From positions 1-64,000 of the forward strand of contig UBPA01000008.1 in assembly GCA_900467185.1 (NCBI GenBank): a DNA stretch of 64,000 nucleotides, written 5' to 3'. A program made the translations under genes and the position numbers. Positions 1 to 7,920 of this stretch are shown in pieces. The notes beneath the pieces are model-generated. The model saw only the letters and a list, made by a program, of their open reading frames with translations. It was not told the origin of the DNA and searched no databases. Every line of letters begins with the position of its first letter. Position 1 is the stretch's first letter. The DNA comes from Hyphomicrobiales bacterium. Lineage in GTDB: Bacteria; Pseudomonadota; Alphaproteobacteria; Rhizobiales; Rhizobiaceae.

Positions 1-853
1 GGCTCAGCTGTTCGGAGCTCAAGGACAGTTCCTGGCTGCCCGAGGACACGTTGTCGGAGGCCGACAGCGCATCGCCAACAACGCCGCGAAGGCGCTCGAT
101 CATGACGTTCACATTGCCGAGCATTTCGCCGATTTCGTCGCGGCTGGTAATCGTTGCGAACTTCGTCAAATCGCCGTCGGCGACTTCACGAATAGCACTG
201 TTTGCGCGCGTGAGTCCTCTGCCAATGGAAACAGCGATCCACAGAGCCGCCGCAACAGAGAGAACAAGCGCCAAGGCAGCCACAGTCATCAGCAAAGCGA
301 AAGTGCTGTTGTAAGCTTCATCGGCGGCAGCGTCGGAATCGCGGATGCCTGTCTCCGTCAAAGCCGATAGGTCGGATGTCAATCCATCCATCTCGTCGCT
401 TGCGACAGTTCCCTGCGTCTGGTTGATCTCCAAAGCGGCATCGCGCTGTCCTGACAACACCAAATCCCGCAGTTGATCATTGATGACCTTGTAGTCATCC
501 CAGAACCGGGCAATCTCATCCCACTTTGCCTTAAACTCCGGGGGGCTGGTACTGTGGCCGAGCTCAAGAGCGTCTGTGAACGTCTTCCGCTCGTCAGCCA
601 TGTGCTGGATTGCGATCTTGGTTCGCTCGGGGTTGGATGCCAGCAACAAATCGCCTTCCGCCAAACCCAATCCGTCGAACGCTGCCGCCACATCGTTAGC
701 GATATCGTCCTGCCGAATAGGACCCTGGATCAAAGCGTCCTGCATGGTTGCGACTTGCTGGAGCCCACGAACGCCAAGGCCAATGCACACGCCCATGAGA
801 ATGACGAGAAGGGTGAAGGCAACGACGAGTTTCGATTTAATCGTAAAACGCAT
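1..853 (-). CDS. Methyl-accepting chemotaxis protein, N-terminal part (cut by window edge)
   Basis: Reading leftwards from ATG at 853 the frame stays open to base 1 (284 codons). The product starts MRFTIKSKLVVAFTLLV, a first membrane segment, followed by a mostly helical periplasmic region of about 150 residues rich in Asp/Glu/Gln (four-helix-bundle type sensor). A second membrane segment follows (about residues 185-210, FALLMTVAALALVLSVAAAL), then a HAMP-like linker with REVADGDLTKF and TSRDEIGEML. The signalling hairpin begins at the edge (SGSQELSLSSEQLS). This order (TM, 4HB, TM, HAMP, coiled coil) is that of a chemoreceptor; the ligand cannot be told. An AAGGA ribosome site lies about 10 bases before the start. 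The methylation and CheW-binding regions lie outside the window. Confidence 0.9.
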   Translation of the reverse strand, partial: MRFTIKSKLVVAFTLLVILMGVCIGLGVRGLQQVATMQDALIQGPIRQDDIANDVAAAFDGLGLAEGDLLLASNPERTKIAIQHMADERKTFTDALELGHSTSPPEFKAKWDEIARFWDDYKVINDQLRDLVLSGQRDAALEINQTQGTVASDEMDGLTSDLSALTETGIRDSDAAADEAYNSTFALLMTVAALALVLSVAAALWIAVSIGRGLTRANSAIREVADGDLTKFATITSRDEIGEMLGNVNVMIERLRGVVGDALSASDNVSSGSQELSLSSEQLS

Positions 854-929
854 AATGGACGTCCTTTTTCAAAGATTTTTAAACTGACAGCTCTGAGGGT
901 TCGCTGCCGAGCAAAAATAGCGTGGTGGT

Positions 930-1328
930 TCAGGAGTGTACGAGGTGCGTCATCTCGTCTGACGCAACGATTGATAGGGCCGGAGCGCCAACGCATGACG
1001 ATGCTTGGAGGAAACGGGTTGGCCGAGCTAAGCCACGTGGACCGTTCGTAGACCGCATCGTGCGGATGCCGACGAGGCCGTGCGTGCCCTCCGCGCTCAC
1101 CTGGGCGCCGGTGATGCGGCGGTCGATGGCTGCTCCGCTGCCCCTCATTCCGGAGGCAAGCCGAATGTCGGCCCACGAGAGGACCCTGCCGCGGGGGTTG
1201 ATGATGACGCTGCGAAAGGCCTTAGCGCCAAGGACGCGCGTTTCCGGCATGAGGTCGATGATCTGCTGATTTGCCAATGCCTCGATCGTGAAGGTTTCGC
1301 CATCGAGATTGAGGGTCACGACAGGCAT
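930..1328 (-). CDS. Hypothetical protein (doubtful)
   Basis: An open frame on the minus strand whose most protein-like part is near a Met at 1328 (MPVVTLNLDGETFTIEAL, then a stretch ending RGRVLSWADIRLAS). That stretch alternates hydrophobic and charged residues like a small beta-rich domain. The last 60 or so residues are low in hydrophobic periodicity and may be out-of-frame translation. The frame is also open further upstream, to 1457. I do not recognise a family. It could be a decayed gene or a chance ORF in GC-rich DNA, and its neighbours give no clue. Confidence 0.3.
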   Translation of the reverse strand: MPVVTLNLDGETFTIEALANQQIIDLMPETRVLGAKAFRSVIINPRGRVLSWADIRLASGMRGSGAAIDRRITGAQVSAEGTHGLVGIRTMRSTNGPRGLARPTRFLQASSCVGAPALSIVASDEMTHLVHS

Positions 1329-1458
1329 CTCGACCTGCCCGTTCCAAGCGCCTGAGACACCATTTCTGAAGTGCAGCAGGCACGTCCGGCGGCGTGCGAC
1401 CTGTCGTTTACAGCTGCGGGCCGAAGAAGCCGTTGTTGATAGTACCTGATCCGCCATC

Positions 1459-1918
1459 GACTGGTCTCTAAAGTCCGTCAGTTCTCTCGAAACGCACGAT
1501 GCTTGCGCATCAAGCGGCTAGGCAGTGCCGATCGAACACACGCATCGCCCGCAGTGGGGAGGAAACGTGACGTTTGCTTCGTTGAAGAAAAATGATTGGT
1601 CGACCGCAGAGATCCGTATCATTCGGATCAGGGTCCGGCGCGCGACCGGGCCAATCTCTATGGCGGAGGTTTGCACAGGGACGGTTAATGTTGAATAAAC
1701 GAAAATACGCAAGCGTATGATTTCAATCATTTTCGCCGGACGCAGGTTCATCCGGCGACACTCCATTCAGCGTCTTGTCCGACGTTGATGCATCAGGTTG
1801 GTTGGAAGCGCACTCCTTTCTGGCGGCATCTTCTCGCCCGACAGTGCGGCAGCACGATGGGGCTGGTCCTCCCCTCGCACGGCCGTCGCCGTGCACCTGT
1901 CACCTTGGCTTCCGCATG
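1459..1918. other. Gap without a convincing gene; two inverted repeats
   Basis: No ORF here has convincing protein character. Two structures stand out. A perfect 14-bp palindrome, ATACGC-AA-GCGTAT, lies at 1705-1718 in AT-rich DNA and is operator-like. A hairpin with 8-bp arms (TCGCCGGA/TCCGGCGA) lies at 1733-1758. A GC-rich hairpin (GCACGGC-CGTC-GCCGTGC, 1877-1894) sits just beyond the end of the leftward operon and could slow transcription, but no T-run follows it. Confidence 0.4.
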
Positions 1919-2695
1919 TCAGCCTTCCCTCATCTCCGGCCAGAGAGCCGCCGTGGCGTCCAACAGGGGGCCGGTGCCGGCGGCGATCCAGGGGATGTCG
2001 CTGTCCGCACGGGTGCCGATGCGCACATGAAGGCCGGCTTCACGGGCAAGGACCGCGCCGCCGGCGATGTCCCACATGGTGGTGATCTTCTGCAGGTGCC
2101 CGTCGAAGATGCCGCGCGCGGCAAAGACCAGCGAGACCGAGGTGCTGTGCAGCGCCTCGACCACCCAGCCGGCCTGCCGGAGACCGGTGTGCAGCGCGCC
2201 GATCTCGGCGATGTCGTCACGCGCGCTGTCGCCGAGCGAGACGACGCGGACATCGCCCAGCGGCGCATTGCGGGCGAGGGCCACGCCGTTGCGCGTGAGG
2301 CCGGTGCCATCGGCCGCGCCATAGACCTCGCCGAAGACGGGGAGGGCGACCACGCCGAGATCCGGCCGGCCATCGGTGACGTGGCCGAGCGAGATGCCCC
2401 AGAGCGGCGAGCCGCGCAGGAAGTTCGATGTGCCGTCGATCGGATCGATGATCCAGTAGGACGCGCCGCCGACGCCGCCCAGTTCCTCGCCGACGATCGT
2501 TTCGCCCGGAAAGGCGGCGTCGAGGCGCTCCCGGATCAGGGTCTCGATGCTGGTATCCGCCTCCGAGACGAAATCCTGAAAGCCCTTTTCCCGCGTGCCG
2601 ATCGCGTCGCGTGCGGCAAAGAAGGCGAGGGCCTCGTGCATGGCCTCCTCGACGATGCCCGTTGCCTTGCACAGGCGGTCCTGCATCCGCGTCAT
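1919..2695 (-). CDS. Inositol monophosphatase family protein
   Basis: 258 residues, the normal length for the family. It is a Mg-dependent phosphatase of the inositol monophosphatase/FIG superfamily, predicted cytoplasmic. The metal site is complete: GEELGG (Glu70, Glu71), DPIDGTSNF (Asp84, Asp87, Gly88, Thr89) and WDIAGG (Asp209). I chose ATG at 2695 because it overlaps the stop of the upstream phosphodiesterase gene by four bases (ATGA), which implies translational coupling; the longer open frame upstream is an out-of-frame shadow of that gene. Last gene of the operon starting at 7757. Together with the upstream phosphodiesterase it could remove phosphate from the sugar or polyol phosphate released from an imported diester. 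Members of the family also act on other sugar phosphates and PAP, so the substrate is open. Confidence 0.88.
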   Translation of the reverse strand: MTRMQDRLCKATGIVEEAMHEALAFFAARDAIGTREKGFQDFVSEADTSIETLIRERLDAAFPGETIVGEELGGVGGASYWIIDPIDGTSNFLRGSPLWGISLGHVTDGRPDLGVVALPVFGEVYGAADGTGLTRNGVALARNAPLGDVRVVSLGDSARDDIAEIGALHTGLRQAGWVVEALHSTSVSLVFAARGIFDGHLQKITTMWDIAGGAVLAREAGLHVRIGTRADSDIPWIAAGTGPLLDATAALWPEMREG

Positions 2696-3615
2696 GCCGC
2701 ATCTCCGTCGTTGCGCAGGGTCCAGGCGCGGAACGCCTCGATCTCGTCGGTCTGGATGGCGCCGACGCCGGCCTGCCGCAGCCGGGTCCAGACCGCCTGC
2801 GGATCGATCAGCGCCCGGCTGTCGTTGTAGTCGAGGCAATGGGAGACATCCAGCGTGTTGATCCAGACGCGGATGTTCTGCCGCGCGAGTTCGTCGCGCG
2901 CTGCGGCGACGTCCTCGAGAGCGTCGAACTTCACCTCGATCATCGGTGCACGGAGAGGGGCGATGCGGCGCAGGTCCTCGGCAAAGCGGTCCTTGCGCAC
3001 GCGGAACATCGGCATATGCGGAATGCGGCCGAACCAGTCGGCCTCTAGAAGCGGAAAGGTCGTGGCGTCGATGTCGATATCGGTCTTGACGAGAACCTGG
3101 GACGCGACGCCGAGCCTGAGCACCGTTTCCATGGCGGCCGGCAGGTCGTGCTCGAACTTGGTGTCGATATTGACGGCGATGCGGCCGCGGGCAGCCTCGA
3201 GGATCTCTTCCAGCGTCGGCACGGGCTCCTGCGTCGCTTCCGCGTCCGCGCCGCCGGCGCCGGCCTTCAGGCGCGCCTGCCGGACGGTTTCGAAGGGAAG
3301 ATCGGCGACGACGCCGGTGGCGGTCGTCGTGCGGTCGAGCGTCGTGTCGTGGATGACGACGAGGCGCCCGTCGGCGGTCGACTGCGTGTCGATCTCGACC
3401 ATGTCGACGCCGGCCGCGATGGCGGCCTCGATGGAGGCGATCGAATTTTCCGCCGTGGCCTTCCAGAAGCCGCGATGGGCGATGGTGAGGATGGCGGGAT
3501 TGTCGCGCGAGGCCATGGCGCGGACGTCGGGGGAAAACGACGAAAGGGCGGGGCGGCGGTTTTCGGAGAGGGGCATGAGATCTTGCTTTCGGCTGGTTTC
3601 AGAATGTGGGGGCAT
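2692..3615 (-). CDS. Glycerophosphodiester phosphodiesterase family protein
   Basis: 307 residues, TIM-barrel phosphodiesterase of the GDPD family. Family residues are present: AHRGF (His47, Arg48), AEN (Glu56), EIDTQ (Glu74, Asp76), VIHDTTLDRTT (His89) and NIDTK (about 150-153, where many relatives have NIE-K). No signal peptide is evident: the N-terminus is polar and Ser/Pro/Arg-rich, so the enzyme is probably cytoplasmic and acts after uptake. The start at 3615 shares one base with the stop of the permease gene (TGATG). A second Met at residue 14 is possible. Expected reaction: hydrolysis of a phosphodiester to an alcohol and a phosphomonoester; glycerophosphodiesters are the default guess. 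The adjacent inositol-monophosphatase-type gene suggests the monoester may be a sugar or polyol phosphate. Confidence 0.88.
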   Translation of the reverse strand: MPPHSETSRKQDLMPLSENRRPALSSFSPDVRAMASRDNPAILTIAHRGFWKATAENSIASIEAAIAAGVDMVEIDTQSTADGRLVVIHDTTLDRTTTATGVVADLPFETVRQARLKAGAGGADAEATQEPVPTLEEILEAARGRIAVNIDTKFEHDLPAAMETVLRLGVASQVLVKTDIDIDATTFPLLEADWFGRIPHMPMFRVRKDRFAEDLRRIAPLRAPMIEVKFDALEDVAAARDELARQNIRVWINTLDVSHCLDYNDSRALIDPQAVWTRLRQAGVGAIQTDEIEAFRAWTLRNDGDAA

Positions 3616-4481
3616 CAGATCTTGCCCATGCCGGCGGCCATCAGGTCGTCGCGCAGCACGCGGCCGGCGATGACGAAGACGACGAGGGCGGGCAGGAGCA
3701 GGAGGAAGGAGACGATGGAGGCCAAGGGCAGCTGCATCGAATAGGGATCGAGATACATATAGAGCTTGATCGGCAGCGTCTCGACGACGGGAGCCCCCAC
3801 GATGAACGACTTGTCGAACTCCTCGAAGCTGCCGACGAAGGACATGAGCCCGCCGGCCAGAAGCCCGGGCACGGCGAGCGGCAGCACGATATGCCTTATG
3901 ATGTCGGCCGTGCCGGCGCCGAGCGAACGGGCGGCGTGGAGGAGATCGTCGGGAATGGTCTCCAGCGCCGCCGTCATCAGCCGGATCATCAGCGGCAGGG
4001 TGCCGACGATCTGGACGAGGATGACGCCGGCGACCGAATAGGCCAGCCCGAGCGCCAGGAACACCTGGCCGATGCCGACGGCGACGACGATGCCGGGAAT
4101 GATGATCGGCGCGAGGATGAAGATCTCCACCGCCCGCTTCAGCCGGAAGGGAAACCGCGCCATGGCCCAGGCCGTCGGCAGCGCGATGAGCGCCGTGGCG
4201 ACGGTGACGACGATCGCGATGACGATGCTGTTGATGGCGGCGCGCAAGAGGCCGCTATCGCCGAGCACGCCGGCCCAGCGCTCGGTCGTGTAGCTCTGCG
4301 GCAGCACATGCGGCGGCGGCCAGCCATCGGCGATGCTCCAGAGGGACATGAGCCCGAGCGGCAGGGCGATCGCCAGGAACAGGAAGACATAGAGGCCGAC
4401 CGCGACGGGAAGGCGATCCTCCCGCGTGAACGTGCGGCGGCGGGTGGCCTGGGAGGGGGTGGTTTCGGCAAGGGCGGTCAT
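3615..4481 (-). CDS. ABC transporter permease (PotC/spermidine-putrescine class)
   Basis: 288 residues with about six membrane segments, starting after a basic N-terminus (QATRRRTFTRED). The cytoplasmic EAA loop that docks on the ATPase is visible (AARSLGAGTADIIRHIVLPLAVPG). It forms the inner-membrane channel with the permease encoded just upstream and overlaps it by four bases (ATGA at 4478-4481). The downstream phosphodiesterase gene begins within its stop codon. Family members of this architecture (PotBC, PhnUV and Fe3+-type systems) import small charged solutes, which fits a phosphodiester substrate but does not prove it. Confidence 0.9.
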   Translation of the reverse strand: MTALAETTPSQATRRRTFTREDRLPVAVGLYVFLFLAIALPLGLMSLWSIADGWPPPHVLPQSYTTERWAGVLGDSGLLRAAINSIVIAIVVTVATALIALPTAWAMARFPFRLKRAVEIFILAPIIIPGIVVAVGIGQVFLALGLAYSVAGVILVQIVGTLPLMIRLMTAALETIPDDLLHAARSLGAGTADIIRHIVLPLAVPGLLAGGLMSFVGSFEEFDKSFIVGAPVVETLPIKLYMYLDPYSMQLPLASIVSFLLLLPALVVFVIAGRVLRDDLMAAGMGKI

Positions 4482-5335
4482 GTGGCATCTCCGCGTCCGT
4501 GCGCATCGCCGATGCGCGATGTGAGGGCGTAATAGGCGACGAGGACGGCCACGGCGAAGGCGCTCAGCACCATGCCCATGGCGAAGACCTGGGGAAACCG
4601 GCCCTGGTTGAATTCGTTGACCATCAGCACCGAGAGCGGTCGAGCGGTCGGCGGTCCGACGATATCGGGAATGGCATAGGAGCCCATGGAGCCGATGAAG
4701 GTGAGGAGCACGGCGGCCGTGATGCCGGGCATGGCGAGCGGCACTTCCACGAGGAAGAAGGTGGCAAGGCGCGACGCCCCGAGCGTGCGGCCGGCAAAGC
4801 GGATATCCTCGGGGATGGCGGCGAAGGCGCTGGTGATGATCAGCGTCATGAAGGGGATCTGCTTCCAGACGCTGGCGAGAATGACGCCGACGCCCCAGTC
4901 GTCGCGCACGAGCTTCGGCAGGGCGAAGCCGAGCGGCGCCACCGCCCGGTCGATGAAGCCGCCACGCTCGAAGAGGACGATGATCATCAGGCCGACGATG
5001 ATGCCGGGCACCGCGAGCGGCAATTTATAGAGGCCGCTGAAGAGCTTGCGCCCGACGAAGTGCCGGCGGATGGCGAGCGACAGCGGCACGGACACCAGCA
5101 GCGACACGACCACCGGCGCGACGCCGTAATAGATGGAGGTGCCGAGCCCGCGCAGCATGGAGGGGCGCGTGACGATGTGGGCGTACCAGGCGAGCGTGAA
5201 GCTGCCATCCTCCGCACGCAGGCTGCCGATGAGGGCGGAGGCGAGCGGGCCGCCGAAGAACAGGAGGAGATAGCCGACGCCCGGCGCGAGAAGCAGCGGC
5301 AGGAGCAGGCGACGGTCGCGCAGACGTGCGGGCAT
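4478..5335 (-). CDS. ABC transporter permease (PotB class)
   Basis: About 285 residues with six membrane segments; EAA loop visible as AGRTLGASRLATFFLVEVPLAMPG. GTG at 5338 and ATG at 5335 are adjacent possible starts. I take the ATG, which shares a base with the ATPase stop (TGATG); the GTG would add one residue. Partner of the permease at 3615-4481. Four-base overlap with that gene implies coupled synthesis of the two subunits. Confidence 0.9.
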   Translation of the reverse strand: MPARLRDRRLLLPLLLAPGVGYLLLFFGGPLASALIGSLRAEDGSFTLAWYAHIVTRPSMLRGLGTSIYYGVAPVVVSLLVSVPLSLAIRRHFVGRKLFSGLYKLPLAVPGIIVGLMIIVLFERGGFIDRAVAPLGFALPKLVRDDWGVGVILASVWKQIPFMTLIITSAFAAIPEDIRFAGRTLGASRLATFFLVEVPLAMPGITAAVLLTFIGSMGSYAIPDIVGPPTARPLSVLMVNEFNQGRFPQVFAMGMVLSAFAVAVLVAYYALTSRIGDAHGRGDAT

Positions 5336-6432
5336 CACGCGACCTCCGGGGTGCGCAGGCGATCCTTGCGCCCCTGATCCTCGATCTCCCGGTCCTCGCG
5401 CCCCCGATCCTCCAGAACGGGAAGGCGTTCGGGGAAGGTCAGCGCCACGGTGCGGCCGGGCTCGATCAGCGCATCGCCGCCGGCCTGACTGACCTTCAGG
5501 ACCGTATCGCCGACGGCGACCGTGTAGAGCGCGCTTGCGCCCATGAAGGAGACGCCGGCCACCGTCGCCGGCGCGCCCGAGGCCTGATCGCAGGCGCGGA
5601 TGCCGATGCTCTCCGGCCGCACGGACACCTGGGCCGGCCCTGAGGTTTCCGTGGCGAGATCGACCGGCTGGCCCCAGGGTAGCTGCCCCGTCCGGCCCGA
5701 GGCGGTGATGGCGAGCAGATTGGTCTGGCCGAGGAAGCCGGCGGTGAAGGCCTGTTTCGGCGCGCGGTAGAGCTCCAGCGGCGTGCCGATCTCGACCACG
5801 CGGCCGGCATTCATCACCACGATCCGGTCCGACATGGCCATCGCCTCGGCCTGGTCGTGGGTGACATAGAGGCTGGTCGCGCCGATGCGCCGGTGCAGCG
5901 CGACGAGTTCGTGGCGCAGCGTGTCGCGCAGCTTCGCATCGAGGTTGGAGAGCGGCTCGTCGAAGAGCAGCAGGTTCGGCTGCATGACAATGGCGCGGGC
6001 AAGCGCCACGCGCTGCTGTTGCCCGCCGGACAGCTGGCGCGGCATGCGGCCCGTCAGGCCGGCAAGGGTGCAGATGTCGAGCGCATGGGCGATCCGCCGC
6101 TGCTGCTCGGCCTTCACCACCTTCTTCATGCGCAGGCCGAAGCGCAGGTTCTGCTCCACCGTCATGTGCGGAAACAGGGCGTAGGACTGGAACACCATGG
6201 CGATGTCGCGCCGTTCGGGCGGCAGCATGTCGATGCGCTGGCCGGCCAGGCGGATCTCGCCGCCGCTCTGCTGGCTGATGCCCATGACGATCCGCAGGAG
6301 CGAGGATTTGCCGCAGCCGGACGGGCCGAGGATGGTCACGAACTCGCCCTTTGCGACGGAGAGCGAGACCGGATGCAGCGCGCGGCTGGCGCCGTAATCC
6401 TTGGTAATATCGGTGATCTCAAGCATGGTCAT
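5335..6432 (-). CDS. ABC transporter ATP-binding protein (PotA-like, with TOBE domain)
   Basis: 365 residues. Nucleotide-binding domain first: Walker [10 protein letters not shown] (36-44), Q-loop Gln82, signature LSGGQQQ (134-140), Walker B LLLFDEP (154-160) and switch His192. A C-terminal TOBE-type beta domain follows from about residue 240. The tail is an unusual charged repeat ([15 protein letters not shown]). I start at ATG 6432 (MTMLEIT); the reading frame upstream of it is Pro/Arg-rich and not protein-like. The ATPase powers the two permeases encoded immediately downstream. Confidence 0.92.
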   Translation of the reverse strand: MTMLEITDITKDYGASRALHPVSLSVAKGEFVTILGPSGCGKSSLLRIVMGISQQSGGEIRLAGQRIDMLPPERRDIAMVFQSYALFPHMTVEQNLRFGLRMKKVVKAEQQRRIAHALDICTLAGLTGRMPRQLSGGQQQRVALARAIVMQPNLLLFDEPLSNLDAKLRDTLRHELVALHRRIGATSLYVTHDQAEAMAMSDRIVVMNAGRVVEIGTPLELYRAPKQAFTAGFLGQTNLLAITASGRTGQLPWGQPVDLATETSGPAQVSVRPESIGIRACDQASGAPATVAGVSFMGASALYTVAVGDTVLKVSQAGGDALIEPGRTVALTFPERLPVLEDRGREDREIEDQGRKDRLRTPEVA

Positions 6433-6477
6433 GGCTGTTTCCCGATGGATCGGAGGAGACGTTTCAGGCTCTGGACC

Positions 6478-6501
6478 GGCCCCCGGCGGTCGCGGGGGGC
6501 C
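6478..6501 (-). other. Intercistronic stem-loop downstream of the binding-protein gene
   Basis: GGCCCCC (6478-6484) pairs with GGGGGCC (6495-6501) across a 10-base loop in the 95-base gap between the binding-protein gene and the ATPase gene. No T-run follows on the minus strand, so it is not a complete terminator. Stem-loops in this position commonly protect the upstream mRNA segment, so that binding protein is made in excess over the membrane parts; that role is inferred here. Confidence 0.5.
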
Positions 6502-6527
6502 ACCGCGCAAGGGGCCGAAAAAGCCGG

Positions 6528-7757
6528 CTACTGGTTGAGAACCTTCTCGTCCAGCGCTTCGGAGAGTGCCGTCGCCATGTCCCAGAAGGCGGTGACGCTG
6601 AGGCGCGGATAGACGCTCGAGGGCAGCATGTGAGCCTGCGTTGCCGCCGGCACCTGATCGCTGGTCACGTCGGTGCGGGGCGAGCGGGAGGCCTTGGTCT
6701 CGAGCTTCCAGAGCTGGAACTCCTTGCTCATGGCCATATCGATCAGAAGGAGGGCCGAGGCCACATGGCTGGCATTGGCCGGCACGAACATGGCGTCGCC
6801 CGAGCCGACCTGGCCCTTTTCGAGCAGCGTCAGGCGCATCGTTTCCGGCACCTGCTTAGTGGCGAGGAAGGTCATCACCTGGTCTTCCCAGACGGTGCCG
6901 ATCGCAAGCTGGCGATTGTTGATCAGGTTGAGCGTATCGGCATTGCCGTTGGTCAGCTCGGCGACCGCCAGCAGGCGACGATAATAATCCCAGACCGGAT
7001 CGAGGCATTCCGAGCCCATGGCCCATTTCTCGGCCTCATCCCGCGTCTGGTTCGTGTCCGTCAGCTGCGCCTTGCAGTCGCCCGTCAGAAGGTCGAGCGC
7101 CAGCGAATAGAGGAACCCGCTGCCCGAGCCGCCCTTGGCGGGCGAGGTGACGCCGAGGCGCTTGGGGTTCTTCTCCGCCCAGGCAAGCAGGTCGGCAAAG
7201 CTCTTCGGCACCTCCGCCGGCGTCACGACCGCGCTGTCGTAACCGATGGCCGTCTGGTTGAGGTGGACGAGCGGGAAGCTGCCGCCATGGGGCTTGCCGA
7301 AAATGGTCTCGCTCAACGCCGGATCGTAGTGTTCCATATTGGGCAGGATCCTGGTCAGCGCGATCTTGCCGACGACGCCCTTGGAGGAGAGCAGCGGATA
7401 GCCGCCGCCGCCGGCGAAATAGACGTCGACGGGCGAATCCTGGCCCGCGGCCTGCACGGCGATGAGCTGCTGGTTCGCCTGGTCGCCCTTGACGTCGGAA
7501 TAGCTGACCTTGATGCCGTATTTCGCCTCGAAGCGGCGGATCAGCTCCTTCCAGGTGTCGCCGAAGCTGCCGGCGAAATTGTACATCGTCACCGTGCCCT
7601 CGGCTTTGGCGGCGGGCACGACGATCTCGTAGAAATTATCGCGGGTGACCGACGAAAGGTCGAAGGTCAGGTTCTTCATATTGGTCTCGGCCGCGCGGCA
7701 CGGCGCGGTGGTGGCCGTCAAGGCGAGAACGGCGGCGGCAAGAATGGTCCTGAACAT
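6528..7757 (-). CDS. ABC transporter periplasmic substrate-binding protein (type 2 fold)
   Basis: 409 residues from ATG 7757, which is preceded by GAGGAG at good spacing. A longer frame to 7799 exists but adds a non-signal-like extension. The N-terminus is a Sec signal peptide (MFRTILAAAVLALTATTA, then cleavage near CRAAET). The mature protein has the features of extracellular solute-binding family 1 / Fe3+-putrescine-type proteins: VTMYNFAGSF near the start, KYGIKVSYSDVKGDQ, and a late TVWEDQVMTFLATK section. First gene of the operon that continues with ATPase, permeases, phosphodiesterase and phosphatase. The ligand is probably a small anionic organophosphate, by context only. Confidence 0.88.
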   Translation of the reverse strand: MFRTILAAAVLALTATTAPCRAAETNMKNLTFDLSSVTRDNFYEIVVPAAKAEGTVTMYNFAGSFGDTWKELIRRFEAKYGIKVSYSDVKGDQANQQLIAVQAAGQDSPVDVYFAGGGGYPLLSSKGVVGKIALTRILPNMEHYDPALSETIFGKPHGGSFPLVHLNQTAIGYDSAVVTPAEVPKSFADLLAWAEKNPKRLGVTSPAKGGSGSGFLYSLALDLLTGDCKAQLTDTNQTRDEAEKWAMGSECLDPVWDYYRRLLAVAELTNGNADTLNLINNRQLAIGTVWEDQVMTFLATKQVPETMRLTLLEKGQVGSGDAMFVPANASHVASALLLIDMAMSKEFQLWKLETKASRSPRTDVTSDQVPAATQAHMLPSSVYPRLSVTAFWDMATALSEALDEKVLNQ

Positions 7758-7812
7758 GGGGGCTCCTCGGGATCCGGTGGATGCGTGGCTGAGAGACATG
7801 CGCGTTTTGCTG

Positions 7813-7838
7813 ACACCTTAATACTACACCTTAAGTGT
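7813..7838. promoter_or_regulatory. Candidate operator in the binding-protein/ROK divergent promoter
   Basis: The AT-rich stretch between the divergent genes carries ACACCTTAA twice (7813-7821 and 7826-7834, 13 bp apart). The second copy is part of an imperfect palindrome, ACACCTTAAGTGT (7826-7838). ROK regulators usually act on neighbouring transport operons through AT-rich palindromes, so this is the best candidate site for the regulator at 7921. Confidence 0.45.
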
Positions 7839-7920
7839 AATATTTATGACGGTTCTGTAAAATGTGGGAGCATCGGCGCGATATCGTTGCCGCGCGGGGT
7901 CCGGCGGGATATCCAGAGCC

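Noticed and set aside
1518-1766. 82-codon open frame on the minus strand
   Set aside because: No ribosome site, no domain, odd composition; probably chance.
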